From Tritrichomonas musculus (Eukaryota; Parabasalia; Tritrichomonadida; Tritrichomonadidae), in the NCBI GenBank assembly GCA_039105265.1, contig JAPFFF010000031.1:1674001-1738000 (forward strand): a DNA stretch of 64,000 nt. The letters run 5' to 3'. A program made the position numbers and the translations under genes. Of the stretch, positions 12,124 through 21,643 are shown one piece after another. Position 1 is the stretch's first letter, and the number at the start of each line of letters is the position of its first letter. The notes under the pieces were generated by a model, which saw only the letters and a program-made list of their open reading frames with translations, did not search any database and was not told the origin of the DNA.

Positions 12124-12610
12124 AATCATCAGATTTTTCTGAAATTTTATAATCGTCGAAAAATTGAATCAAATTTTGATAGCTTTCTTCCTGATCATCC
12201 TGATTTTCAATGAAACATATAAGAGAAGGTTCAATTAGCTGGTGACATTATATTAAAAAGTGATATACTTGATATCGATATCGATTATCAGGTTTTAAAG
12301 TAACGGATTTCTGAGATCGATTCTCAAAATAACAAGCGATAAGTGTTCGCTTTTTTTTATTCAATCGTAATGGACAATTATTTTATTGATAACTGTCATT
12401 TTATAAAATTGTTTGTTTTTCCTAAATTATTATTTCCAAAAGCTCTATAAAATTCTGTTTCATGAGCTTTTTCTCCAAATATAGAAGGAATATTAATATC
12501 AATATTTTCTTTTGTTAATAAAAGTTGAACGATTTCAATTTTTTCAAGTTCTTGAGAATTGTAATATGATGTGAATTCAATTATTTGGAGTTTATTGCAA
12601 ATATGAAATA
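12124..12610 (-). pseudogene. Relics of an ankyrin/DUF3447 gene plus an LRR fragment
   Basis: The minus strand at 12124-12240 reads LICFIENQDDQEESYQNLIQ and FFDDYKISEKSDD then stop, which is the head segment of the trichomonad DUF3447/ankyrin family. At about 12450-12560 lies a single ankyrin module (EKIEIVQLLLTKENIDINIP). At 12570-12600 the bases repeat part of the neighbouring LRR gene (also present near 12962-12995). The pieces are out of order and surrounded by AT-rich filler, so this is a patchwork of broken gene fragments. Confidence 0.6.
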
Positions 12611-12757
12611 AACTAGAATTAATTAGTCTGGAGTACGATAAATATTTTTTCAGAGTATAAACAATTTAAAAAGGTTTTATGTAATTTGTTCTTTATATTA
12701 CATATATTACATAAGTGAAAATAAATATGATATAAAAATATTTTTAAGACTTCTATA

Positions 12758-12758
<1 letters not shown>

Positions 12759-12788
<30 letters not shown>
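12759..12788. repeat. Poly(A) tract, 30 A
   Basis: An uninterrupted run of A on the plus strand, 65 bp from the 3' end of the LRR gene. On the gene's own strand it reads as T. Confidence 0.9.
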
Positions 12789-12789
<1 letters not shown>

Positions 12790-12853
12790 GTTTACGTGTT
12801 CCTTTTAAAATCGTATTTATTAACAAGTATTCAATATAATTGTCGATAAGTAA

Positions 12854-15800
12854 CTACTGGTAAGAATTTTGTTCATGTTTGAAATGTGACGGAACCATCA
12901 AGATCACATTTTTAGTTCCATAAAGCCAATTTTGAGGTATGAAGTCCATTTTCGAAATATCGGTGAATTCAATTATTTGGAGTTTATTGCAATATTCAAA
13001 AGCACCTTTTCCAATTTGTGTTACTTGAGATGGAATTACAATACTTGTGATTGAAGATGAACTAAAAGCTTCGAAATCAATTATTTGAAGTTTCGAATCA
13101 ATTTCGAATTCGACACGCTTGAGTTTATCACAATAAAAAAAAGTTCTTTTTAAAATACCAACAACTTGTGAAGGAATTTTTATTTGTGCAATTGATGAGC
13201 CACCGAATGATTCATCACCAATTATTTTAAGCCTTGAATCAGATGGAAATACAACTTTTTGAAATTGTTTGCATGCTTCAAAAGCATGTGGGCAAATACT
13301 TTCAATAAAACTAGGAATCACGATTGTATTTATGTTTCGAGCACCAATAACAAGACAATCATAATTTGTCATATCAATACTTGTTTTTTTAATGAGCATT
13401 TTATCATCAATTGAGGAAAAAATAGGATTATTCTGAGCAACTTCAATTTTGTTTAAATGTGGAACAAATTTAAAAAAGTCTTCTTTAAGTTCAATGAGTT
13501 GTGATGGAATAGTGAGGCTCTCAATTGATGATCTATATAAGGCATCGTTTCCAATTGATTGAAGTTTTGAATCATTTGGAAATGTGATTCTTTTTATTTT
13601 GGTGCAATTGGCAAAAGCTTTTTCACCAATTTTTGTTACTTGCGATGGAATTGCGATATTTTCAATGCATGAATCTGAGAAGGCTTCATCATCAATGATT
13701 TGAAGTTCTGATTCTTTTGGAATCACAATTTTGCAAAGATGAGACCAATAAAAAGCGCGTTTTCCAATGTATGTTACATGTGATGGAAGCGAGAAACTTG
13801 TGATCATTGTATTATTGAATGCGTTTGCATCAATTGTCCGAAGATTTGAATCATTTGTAAAATTAACTTCAACCAATTTTCTGCAGTCATTAAAAGCATT
13901 TTCTGCGATTTGCGTGACTTGTGACGGAATTGTAATTGTCTCAATTGATGTTGATTGAAAAGCTTCTTTCCCAATAATTTGTAATTTCGAATCATTCATA
14001 AAATCAACTCTTTGGAGATGTAAACATGCTCTAAAAGCTCCATCTCCAATTTTAATGACTTGTGATGGAATTACAATGCTTTCAATTGGTATAAAAATGA
14101 ATGCTTTTTCATCAATAATTTGAAGTCGCGAATCAGGAGCATATTCAATTCGTCGAAGTTTTTGGCAGGAACCAAAAGATCGTTCTCCAATTTTAGTGAC
14201 TTGTGATGGAATTGTAATTTGTTCAATTGGTGCTAAACTGAATGCGCTAGAATCAATTGTCTTGAGTTTTGAATCGGGGGCAAATTCAACTTGTTGAAGT
14301 TGTTCACAAGAATCAAACGCGCACGAGCAAATGTGCTCTATAAAACTAGGAATTGTAACTGTTTTGACATTTCGAGCACAAAAAACAAGACAATTATAAT
14401 TCGTTTCTTCGCTGCTTGTTTTTCCAATGACCATTTTGTCCTCGTATGTTTTGAAGTGCTTGTTTAATGGACTCACTTTAACATCAGTCAAAAATTTAGT
14501 GCTATCACACCAGCCTTCTTTTAATTCAGTAACTTGAGGAGGAATTGTTATACTTTTAATTGAAGAACCTTGAAAAGCTTTTCTTTCTATCGTTGTAAGT
14601 TTCGAATCAGATGTGAATTCAATTGTTTGAAGCTTTTTACAAGTGCAGAAAGCATATTCTTCAATTTTCGTAACTTGTGATGGAATTGTGATACTAACAA
14701 TCGACGAATTAAAGAAAGCTTCTTTATTAATTGTTTGAAGTTTTGAATCAATTGCAAATTCAAATTTCTTAAGTTCCTTGTTTGCAACAAAAGCTTTTTC
14801 TCCAATATATGTAACTTGAGAAGGAATTGTGAATTCTTCGATTGGTGACAAAGCGAAAGCTTCCTTTCCTATCATTTGAAGCCTTGAATCATTAGCGAAC
14901 TCAACTTCGCGTAGTCTTTCGCAATTATAAAAAGCACATTTGTCGATTCGAGTAACATTTGAGGGAATTTTAATGCGCTCAATTGATGATCCTTCAAATG
15001 CTCCTTCATCAATTGTTTGGAGTTTTGAATCTGGCTCAAAATCAACACGTTGAAGTTGATTACATGATTCAAACGCACAACTACAAATGTGCTCAATAAA
15101 ACTTGGAATTGTGACTGTTTTGATGCTTTGGATGCAAAAAACAAGACAATCATATTGGTCACTTTCGATGCTTGTTCTTCCAATGATAAATTTGTCTTCG
15201 TACATCTTGAAGCGCCAATTCGATGGACTTATTGCTATTTTCGTCAATTTTGGCGAATAACCGCACCAACCGCCGCCAAGTTCGGTTACATTTGACGGAA
15301 TTGTGATGCTTTCAAAAGTTGTGCGAATAAATGCTTTTTTTTCAATCGTTTGTAGTTTGGAATCTTTGGTGAATTTGACTCTCTCCATTTTGTAGCAACT
15401 ATCAAAGGCGCCTTCTTCTATTTTTGTCACTTGAGGCGGGATTATGATGCTCTGAATCGATGATCTAGAAAATGTTTCTTTTTCAATCACTTGAAGTTTT
15501 GAACCAAATGCAAATTCAACCCGTCTAAGTTGAAAACAGCTGGAAAAGGCTTGTTCTCCAATTTGTGTAACTCCAGATGGAATCGTTATCCTTTTAATCG
15601 AAGACTTGTTGAAAGCTCTTTTGCCGATTCGCTGAAGTTTGGAATCTGGCGAAAATTGAATCGATTGAATGCCATGATTTTGAAAGGCTTCGTCTAAAAT
15701 GCTTGTAACAATGTATTCTTGACCTAGGTAGTTGATTGTTGTTGGAATAAATATTTCTAATTTTCTTCTCCATTCAAGGACATGAGCCTGCTTGTTTGCT

Positions 15801-15868
15801 TGGTTAATCAAATATATAACACAGCCGTGTTCGACTCTTTTAATTGAATTTTGAGAGAGGGAATCCAT
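12854..15868 (-). CDS. BspA-like leucine-rich repeat (LRR_5) protein
   Basis: A 1004-residue protein made almost wholly of LRR_5/BspA-type repeats of about 23 residues, e.g. ITIPSQVTKIGEKAFANCTK and LQTIEFTSDSKLTTIE. A short non-repeat head (1-50) resembles the usual trichomonad opening (VIYLINQANKQAHVLEWRRK). The LRR run is interrupted three times by the same 65-residue variant segment (about residues 196-263, 443-520 and 786-862) containing GWC or a relic of it, YEDKxxIGKTS, YDCLVFC and TIPSFIEHICS. No signal peptide and no C-terminal membrane segment are visible, so unlike the surface BspA proteins this one is probably not membrane-anchored. LRR_5 proteins bind other proteins; the partner is unknown. 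ATG at 15868 sits 10 bp after an initiator-like TCACA. Confidence 0.9.
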   Translation of the reverse strand: MDSLSQNSIKRVEHGCVIYLINQANKQAHVLEWRRKLEIFIPTTINYLGQEYIVTSILDEAFQNHGIQSIQFSPDSKLQRIGKRAFNKSSIKRITIPSGVTQIGEQAFSSCFQLRRVEFAFGSKLQVIEKETFSRSSIQSIIIPPQVTKIEEGAFDSCYKMERVKFTKDSKLQTIEKKAFIRTTFESITIPSNVTELGGGWCGYSPKLTKIAISPSNWRFKMYEDKFIIGRTSIESDQYDCLVFCIQSIKTVTIPSFIEHICSCAFESCNQLQRVDFEPDSKLQTIDEGAFEGSSIERIKIPSNVTRIDKCAFYNCERLREVEFANDSRLQMIGKEAFALSPIEEFTIPSQVTYIGEKAFVANKELKKFEFAIDSKLQTINKEAFFNSSIVSITIPSQVTKIEEYAFCTCKKLQTIEFTSDSKLTTIERKAFQGSSIKSITIPPQVTELKEGWCDSTKFLTDVKVSPLNKHFKTYEDKMVIGKTSSEETNYNCLVFCARNVKTVTIPSFIEHICSCAFDSCEQLQQVEFAPDSKLKTIDSSAFSLAPIEQITIPSQVTKIGERSFGSCQKLRRIEYAPDSRLQIIDEKAFIFIPIESIVIPSQVIKIGDGAFRACLHLQRVDFMNDSKLQIIGKEAFQSTSIETITIPSQVTQIAENAFNDCRKLVEVNFTNDSNLRTIDANAFNNTMITSFSLPSHVTYIGKRAFYWSHLCKIVIPKESELQIIDDEAFSDSCIENIAIPSQVTKIGEKAFANCTKIKRITFPNDSKLQSIGNDALYRSSIESLTIPSQLIELKEDFFKFVPHLNKIEVAQNNPIFSSIDDKMLIKKTSIDMTNYDCLVIGARNINTIVIPSFIESICPHAFEACKQFQKVVFPSDSRLKIIGDESFGGSSIAQIKIPSQVVGILKRTFFYCDKLKRVEFEIDSKLQIIDFEAFSSSSITSIVIPSQVTQIGKGAFEYCNKLQIIEFTDISKMDFIPQNWLYGTKNVILMVPSHFKHEQNSYQ

Positions 15869-15875
15869 AAAAAAG

Positions 15876-15880
15876 TGTGA
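15876..15880 (-). promoter_or_regulatory. Candidate initiator (TCACA) of the LRR gene
   Basis: On the minus strand the bases before the start codon read GGTCACACTTTTTTATG. TCACA matches the trichomonad Inr consensus TCA(+1)Y(T/A), and +1 would lie about 10 bases before ATG, a usual distance in trichomonads. Confidence 0.45.
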
Positions 15881-16079
15881 CCAAATAAAATAACTTTTTC
15901 TGTATTTATTAATATTTCAATGAGTTATTTCAAAAAAAAATCAATGCATCTTTCAAAATATAATTGTTTTCATTTCTTCGTTTATGATATATTAAAACAA
16001 AAAATAAATATCATATGTATTTTTTTATTATTCGAAATAATTATAAAAAAATATTTATTATTTAAATAGATGAATAAAT

Positions 16080-16660
16080 TCAATTGAATTTCAATTGATA
16101 ATATTGTCATCAATCGTTGTATCTTGTTGATGTCTTCATACAACGAATCGCAGCTTATTTTCTGCGCAACCTTCTTCCCAATCAAAATGCCCGTCAAACT
16201 GACTTGCGAATGCAAATTTGAAACGAATCTTTCGGCCTATTTTGATAGCTCATTGAATGCGTCAGAGCCGATTGAGTTACTGAATAAGCTCATTGCAAGG
16301 ATGAGCCACAAGTCTAGAATTTTGCATTACGTCAATTGAGAAGAGTATGTTTGCATACAATCGATTTGGCAGTTAATTAGAATGCTTATTTGGTCGTTGA
16401 CTACTTCATCGATTATTTTGAAATCTTTGACTCTTTCAATGTCAGATCGCCTGACTTGAGGAAGCAAGAAAAGAGGCTGTTTTTTGTTCTTTTCTTCTGA
16501 TATTCGTCGCTTATTGTCAAGCTATTTTTGAACATGTTCTTGCAAGGTTCCATCCTTCACTTTTTGAAGCATATTTTTCTCTTCCTCAATCAACTTTTCA
16601 TTGTAGCGGACAACTGGATTTAATCAAGTGAGCATTCGATACATGTTATTTACTATGAAT
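16080..16660 (-). pseudogene. Broken minus-strand gene, unknown function
   Basis: The region is less AT-rich than its flanks and, on the minus strand, one frame keeps protein-like sequence over about 190 codons: VVRYNEKLIEEEKNMLQKVK, then QPLFLLPQVRRSDIERVKDF and KIIDEVVNDQISILINCQ, later SLTGILIGKKVAQKISCDSL. It is interrupted by four in-frame stops of all three kinds, so it is a decayed host gene and not an alternative code. The first part looks like a helical, possibly coiled-coil segment. I do not recognise the family. Frames on the plus strand over the same bases (e.g. 16124-16339) are shadows. Confidence 0.55.
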
Positions 16661-16682
16661 GAACGTTTGGTTTGCGAAATAT

Positions 16683-16685
<3 letters not shown>

Positions 16686-16730
<45 letters not shown>
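16686..16730. repeat. Poly(A) tract, 45 A
   Basis: A continuous A run of 45 bases between the broken gene and the 3' end of the kinase-Sel1 gene, followed by a second A-rich stretch near 16755. Confidence 0.9.
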
Positions 16731-16732
<2 letters not shown>

Positions 16733-16801
16733 TATCCAAAAACTACTATTTTTAAAAAAAAAAAATTATAAAACATTTCATTTTATAGTATAAAATAAAT
16801 T

Positions 16802-19800
16802 TTATACCTTTTTAGAAGCCAATTTCATGTAATGAGCCGCCATTTTCTTATCTGCTGGTATTCCGTCACCTTTTTTGAGCATGTTAGCGTAATTTTTCAT
16901 AGCTTCTTTATCGCCTCTATCAGCGGCCAATTTGAAGTAACGAGCAGCCTCTTTTTTATCACAATTTATTCCTTTTCCATCTCTCAACAACTTTGCATAA
17001 TTTGTCATTGCATTGATGTTACCCTTATCCACTGCCAATTTGAAATAACGTGCTGCTTCCTTGTTATTTCTATTTATTCCTTCACCATTGAGTAACATTT
17101 GTGCGTAATTAATCATAGCTTTAACATCGCCTTCATCGGCAGCCATTTTATAATACTTAGCAGCTTCTTTTTTATTTTTTTGAATTCCATCACCAGTATT
17201 CAACATGAGTGCGTAATTGTTCATTGCATTTATCTCACCTTTGTCGGCTGCCATTTTGAAATATTGTGCACTTTTCTTCTTGCTTTTTGGGACACCGTCG
17301 CCGTTTTTAAGCATGATTGCGAAGTTGTTCATTGCATAGATGTTCTCTTTATCAATTGCCTTTTTTAGATAACGAATGGCTTCTTTTGTGTCTTTTTTGA
17401 TTCCATCTCCGTTCTTCAGCATCAATGCATAATTATTCATCGAATCGGTGTTGCCTTTATCAGCGCTTTCTTTGAAATATTTTGCTGCTTCTTTCTTGTT
17501 CGTTTCGATTCCGGTTCCATTCATTAACATTAATGCTAATCGATGCATTGCTTCAATGTTTCCTCCATCTGCTGAAATCTTGTAATATTTGGCCGCTTCT
17601 TTCTTGTTCATTTCAATTCCATCGCCTTTTTCTAAAGCAAGTGCATAGCTGTAGGAAGCGTTTGGTTCTCCTTCATCTGCTGCTCGTTTGAAATACTTGA
17701 TGGCTTCGTTTTTGTTACTGCTGACTCCTTCGCCATTCAATAGCATCCAACCATAGTTGAACATGGCATTCGAATGTCCTTCATTCGCGGCTTTCTTGAA
17801 GTAACGAGCAGCTTCTTTCTTGTTCATTTCAACTCCATCGCCAACAAGAAGAATGCAGCCGTATTTGTACATCGATTCAACATCACCTTTGTTGGCTTCC
17901 CTTCGGTAATATTCAGCTGCTTCTTCTTTGTCGTCTGGAACAACAGTTTTGCGTGACTTCTTTCCTTTCGAGCTTCTAGGTGAGTCTTCGTTTGAATGCT
18001 TCTTGTTGAGGTATTTGACTACTTTGTTCAGGAGATCGCTCAAGCATATTTCACTGGTCTGGTCAGCTTCAAATGCTTCAGCTAATTCATCATATTCGCC
18101 GCTGGCTTCTTCATCATCATCACTTGATGAATTCCGTGACTTCGAACTCCTGCGACTCGTTGCGTCTTCGCTGTATTCATCGCTTGAATACTGACTTGAT
18201 TTTCTGTATTTTCGTGATGATTTCTTACAGTTCGTTGTGTCTTCGCTGTATTCATCACTCAACTTCTGCCTTGATTTCCTCGATCTTGATGATTTCCTCT
18301 GAATTGGTACGTCTTCGCTATATTCATCGCTTGAATCTTGCTTTGATCTCTTGAATTTTCGTGATCTTGATGATTTCTTGTAGGTAGTTGTTTCTTCGCT
18401 GTATTCATCACTCGAGTGCTGTTTTGATTTCTGTGATTTTACTTTTCTTCGTCGCTGGCTTAACTCAGAGGAATCGTCTTCACTAAGATACTTCTTTGAC
18501 TTCTTTATTCTTGATGATTCTCTGTCACTTGTGTCTTCTTCTTCGCTGTAATCATCACTGTGATCCTTCATTCTCGAGCTTTTGTATCTTTTGGAAATTG
18601 TTGATTTTTCATTCTTCCTTGACTTCTTTATTCTTGATGATTTTCTGTCACTTGTGTCTTCTTCCTCTTCTTCGCTGTAATCATCACTGTGATCCTTCAT
18701 TCTCGAGCTTTTGTATCTTTTGGAAATTGTTGATTCTTCATTCGTCTTTGATTTCCTTCTTGATTTGTCGTTGTTATCTTCATACGCATCAATCACTAAA
18801 CCCGTTATTTTCTTCGATTTCAATGACTTCTTTGATTTGTTGTTGTTTTCTTCGTCAATGTCATTCAAAATCTGAGTCAGCTTCTTCTTCACTTCAGACT
18901 TCTTCGAGATCGTTCTAGACTTGCGTGAACTGTGATCCTCGTATTCATATTCATTGTCACTCAAATCAACTCTTGATCGCCTTGATGATTTTGATTTCTT
19001 CGAATTTCTTGATTTACTTGTTTCGTCTTCGCTGTTATAATCGCTAAAGTTGCTTCTTGATTTCCTTGACACTTTTGATTTCCTCGAATTCCTTGATTTG
19101 CTTTTATCGTCTTCCATTGAATAATCGTCCGATTGAATTTTTGATTTACTTGACGCTCTTGACTTTCTCGAGCTTCTTGATTTGCTTGTATCGTCTTCGC
19201 TGTAATATTCATTCAAGTCAATCTTTGATTTCTTTGATACTCTTGAATTACTCGATCTTCTTGATTTGCTTGATTTGCTTGATTTGCCTGTATCTTCTTC
19301 GCTGTCATTGTCACTTGAAACATTTTTTGTTCTCCTTGATTTTGACGATCTTCCTGACTTGCTTGACATTTTTGATTTCCTTGATTTTTTATAGGCCTCT
19401 TCTTCCTCGCTGTTTTCATCACTTTCTTGGTCGCTTGAGTATGAATCATCATTTCCAGTCAATTTTTTGACGTTAATTTTACGGAAAGTGTCACTTTTAT
19501 AATCGACGAATTTATTGATTGTAACGAATTTATTTCCAGATTCCAACTTTTTCAAGCAATGGTCAACATATTCAACATAAGTGAAGTAATCTTTTTTATT
19601 AACCGTTTTCATTAAGAATTTTGAATTACTTCTCAAATCTTTCAAAATTTGATCGAAAGACGGCCTGTAGGACGGATTCGATGACCAGCAAATTTCAATC
19701 AGCTCCTTGTAGCAGCTTGGAATCTCAGTGTCAAATGTTGGTCGGGCACCCTTAATTATTTTTTTGACAATTTCGTATCGTTTGGCGGTTATAATCGGCT

Positions 19801-20479
19801 TTTTTTTGGTCACCAATTCGTAAACAATGAAAGAAAAGGCATATACGTCAACAGCAGGCGAGTATTCAGCATTTTCCCATATTTCTGGGGCCATATATAA
19901 TGGGGTCCCTTTGGGTCCCATCGTTGAATCATCTGTTTTACTATCTAGATGAGTGTGTTTGGTCTTGGAAAGGCCAAAGTCGGCAATTTTGGGGAGTAAG
20001 TAATCATCCATGAGAATATTAGCTGGCTTTAGGTCTCTGTGAATGATATTTTTAAGATGAAGATATGACATCGCTGATGCTATCCCATAGATATTCATTA
20101 GTATTCGAGTGTCATCCCAGTATTCTAAAAGTTGGTTGTTCCGAGTTAATTTTATTATGTCATCGAGTGAGCCATTTCGCATATATTCGGTAATAATAAC
20201 AGGTTTATTTTCATTTCGAAAATTTTTGGGACTAAATGCAATAAATTTAAGAATTGAGGGGTGATTTAACTCTGAAATAATATTTACTTCCCGTTTTAGA
20301 TATCTAAATGTTGAAGCTGATCTTTCATCAATTTCATCTTTAGATATTTTCGCTGCATAAATTTTCCCTGTTTTATTTTCTTTGACTATATATACTTCAC
20401 CAAAAGAGCCACTCCCAATTTTCTTTTCTAGCGTGTATTGGTTAAGATCCGTTGATATTCCAAACATTTTTTTTTTCAA
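16802..20479 (-). CDS. Protein kinase with Ser/Lys-rich linker and ten Sel1 repeats
   Basis: A 1225-residue protein. Residues 15-290 are an active-looking Ser/Thr or TKL-type kinase: glycine loop GSGSFGEV (22-29), K44 in YAAK, E64, HRDLKPAN (147-154), DFG (167-169) and GTPLYMAPE (191-199). Residues about 340-800 are low-complexity and basic/acidic, full of SKSRxSRKS and SSDEYSED motifs, with a near-exact internal duplication around EKSTISKRYKSSRMKDHSDD (bases about 18480-18760). Residues about 845-1220 hold ten Sel1-like repeats of 36 residues (pattern AAxYFKxAADKGxxxAMxNY then AxMLxNGDGI). Sel1 repeats are adaptor surfaces; the linker resembles RS-type phosphorylated regions. The likely role is cytosolic signalling, with the substrate unknown. 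The architecture kinase + Sel1 is common in trichomonads; the long SK-rich insert is less so. Confidence 0.92.
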   Translation of the reverse strand: MKKKMFGISTDLNQYTLEKKIGSGSFGEVYIVKENKTGKIYAAKISKDEIDERSASTFRYLKREVNIISELNHPSILKFIAFSPKNFRNENKPVIITEYMRNGSLDDIIKLTRNNQLLEYWDDTRILMNIYGIASAMSYLHLKNIIHRDLKPANILMDDYLLPKIADFGLSKTKHTHLDSKTDDSTMGPKGTPLYMAPEIWENAEYSPAVDVYAFSFIVYELVTKKKPIITAKRYEIVKKIIKGARPTFDTEIPSCYKELIEICWSSNPSYRPSFDQILKDLRSNSKFLMKTVNKKDYFTYVEYVDHCLKKLESGNKFVTINKFVDYKSDTFRKINVKKLTGNDDSYSSDQESDENSEEEEAYKKSRKSKMSSKSGRSSKSRRTKNVSSDNDSEEDTGKSSKSSKSRRSSNSRVSKKSKIDLNEYYSEDDTSKSRSSRKSRASSKSKIQSDDYSMEDDKSKSRNSRKSKVSRKSRSNFSDYNSEDETSKSRNSKKSKSSRRSRVDLSDNEYEYEDHSSRKSRTISKKSEVKKKLTQILNDIDEENNNKSKKSLKSKKITGLVIDAYEDNNDKSRRKSKTNEESTISKRYKSSRMKDHSDDYSEEEEEDTSDRKSSRIKKSRKNEKSTISKRYKSSRMKDHSDDYSEEEDTSDRESSRIKKSKKYLSEDDSSELSQRRRKVKSQKSKQHSSDEYSEETTTYKKSSRSRKFKRSKQDSSDEYSEDVPIQRKSSRSRKSRQKLSDEYSEDTTNCKKSSRKYRKSSQYSSDEYSEDATSRRSSKSRNSSSDDDEEASGEYDELAEAFEADQTSEICLSDLLNKVVKYLNKKHSNEDSPRSSKGKKSRKTVVPDDKEEAAEYYRREANKGDVESMYKYGCILLVGDGVEMNKKEAARYFKKAANEGHSNAMFNYGWMLLNGEGVSSNKNEAIKYFKRAADEGEPNASYSYALALEKGDGIEMNKKEAAKYYKISADGGNIEAMHRLALMLMNGTGIETNKKEAAKYFKESADKGNTDSMNNYALMLKNGDGIKKDTKEAIRYLKKAIDKENIYAMNNFAIMLKNGDGVPKSKKKSAQYFKMAADKGEINAMNNYALMLNTGDGIQKNKKEAAKYYKMAADEGDVKAMINYAQMLLNGEGINRNNKEAARYFKLAVDKGNINAMTNYAKLLRDGKGINCDKKEAARYFKLAADRGDKEAMKNYANMLKKGDGIPADKKMAAHYMKLASKKV

Positions 20480-20500
20480 AGGATTTGAAAGTTCAATTCA

Positions 20501-21288
20501 AATAGAGGTATTCACCTTAAGTGACTTAACGGTCATTTTTCTTCTTTAAAATGTATTTTTAATTTTTTGAGCTAAATACAGATTATTTTTATTTCTTTTT
20601 ATCATCAAAATAATCTATAAAATGTTTAAATGACGATTTGAATATTAAATTGAAGAAAAAATCATATTTTAGTTAACAATATAATTATATCATTTTATTT
20701 ATAACATCGAATATATTTTGGATATCTTCATTATTCCATAGTATTGTCACAATAAATGAAAATTTCTAATTATTTCCTAATTCAGAAACTGCAAAATCTG
20801 CATTCTTCATACTTTCAAACCAAAAAACATTTTTAAAGAAAAACAGATGATAACTTCAAAAATTGTCTTTATATGATTCTACATCTTTAATATAATGATT
20901 ATATTGGCCATGAGAATTTATTCCTAGAAGCATTAGTGATTTTATGCGGCCAATTTTTTGGAAAATATGTTTCATTTATTAGACTCAAAATAAAAAATAA
21001 ACGTTTTTTAACGTACATATAATTACAAAAATATTCAAAATTTTTAATAAAATTAAAGTGGCATTTTGGAACATTTTTCTTTCAATTTTTTTCTACGATA
21101 TTTTACGGTTTTGAATGGCTCATAAACATTGAAAAAAATAATTTTTTTTATAAAATCGAATTTTCTCAAAAACTAGCGCATAAATAATTTTGCAATTTTT
21201 AATGTATCATTTATTAAATAAATGCGTTTTAATTTTTATATTTTTTTTAAAAAATACAGTCAAAATCCTCAAAGTGAATACCTCTATT
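20501..21288. mobile_element. Possible 0.8-kb element with 15-bp terminal inverted repeats
   Basis: AATAGAGGTATTCAC (20501-20515) is the exact reverse complement of 21274-21288. The bases outside are TTCAA on the left and CAAAT on the right, so a short TCAA-type duplication is possible if the outermost bases belong to the target. The interior is AT-rich with no gene. It would be a non-autonomous DNA element inserted 20 bp upstream of a kinase start. A chance 15-bp match is possible. Confidence 0.3.
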
Positions 21289-21445
21289 CAAATATCGAAA
21301 AAATTTAAATGTTTTAATAATTTCAAAATATCGTATTTATATTTAAAAAAAAAAAAAAAAAAAAAAAAGATGGTAAAAAAATACTCAGAAAATGAAATAT
21401 ATTTGCAAAAACTCATAGAATTTATTGAAATATAATTAAAAGTAA

Positions 21446-21518
21446 TGAAAGATATCTTTCATTTATTAAATTTGATTTTTTATAAAGATATCTTTCATTT
21501 TTATAAAAAATCAAATTT
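21446..21518. repeat. Nested palindrome/hairpin
   Basis: 21446-21461 (TGAAAGATATCTTTCA) is a perfect 16-bp palindrome. 21468-21486 and 21500-21518 form a perfect 19-bp inverted repeat around a second AGATATCTTTCAT. It lies 125 bp past the 3' end of the kinase-TTL gene and might end transcription or be a small inverted insertion. Confidence 0.6.
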
Positions 21519-21643
21519 TCCCTCAAATAGTATAAAGTAGAAAAAGTGAAATCTTTTTTAATATTTATCTATAATCAGAGTTTTATCTTCAGGCACTTTC
21601 ATCTAGATGAAAGAATTATCTAATTAAGAAAATGTTCTTATAA

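Larger units (their letters stand above)
20480..21643. other. AT-rich intergenic region
   Basis: Nearly 1.2 kb upstream of the kinase-Sel1 gene with no supported gene. It holds a possible terminal-inverted-repeat element, a run of 24 A (21345-21368) and a hairpin, listed separately. On the minus strand the bases just before the kinase start read TTTCAAATCCTTTGAAA, containing a CCTTTG like the M5 initiator motif described in Trichomonas; this is weak evidence. Confidence 0.5.

Noticed and set aside
16080-16660. Alternative genetic code reading stops as amino acids
   Set aside because: All three stop codons interrupt this frame, while the intact genes nearby end normally at TAA or TGA and never read through them.
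17482-19470. Long plus- and minus-strand frames opposite the kinase-Sel1 gene
   Set aside because: Leu/Ile/Cys-rich or Asn/Gln-rich shadows of the SK-rich and Sel1 repeats in other frames.
21190-21435. 81-codon plus-strand frame with poly-Lys
   Set aside because: It runs through an A homopolymer and AT-rich sequence with no protein-like pattern.
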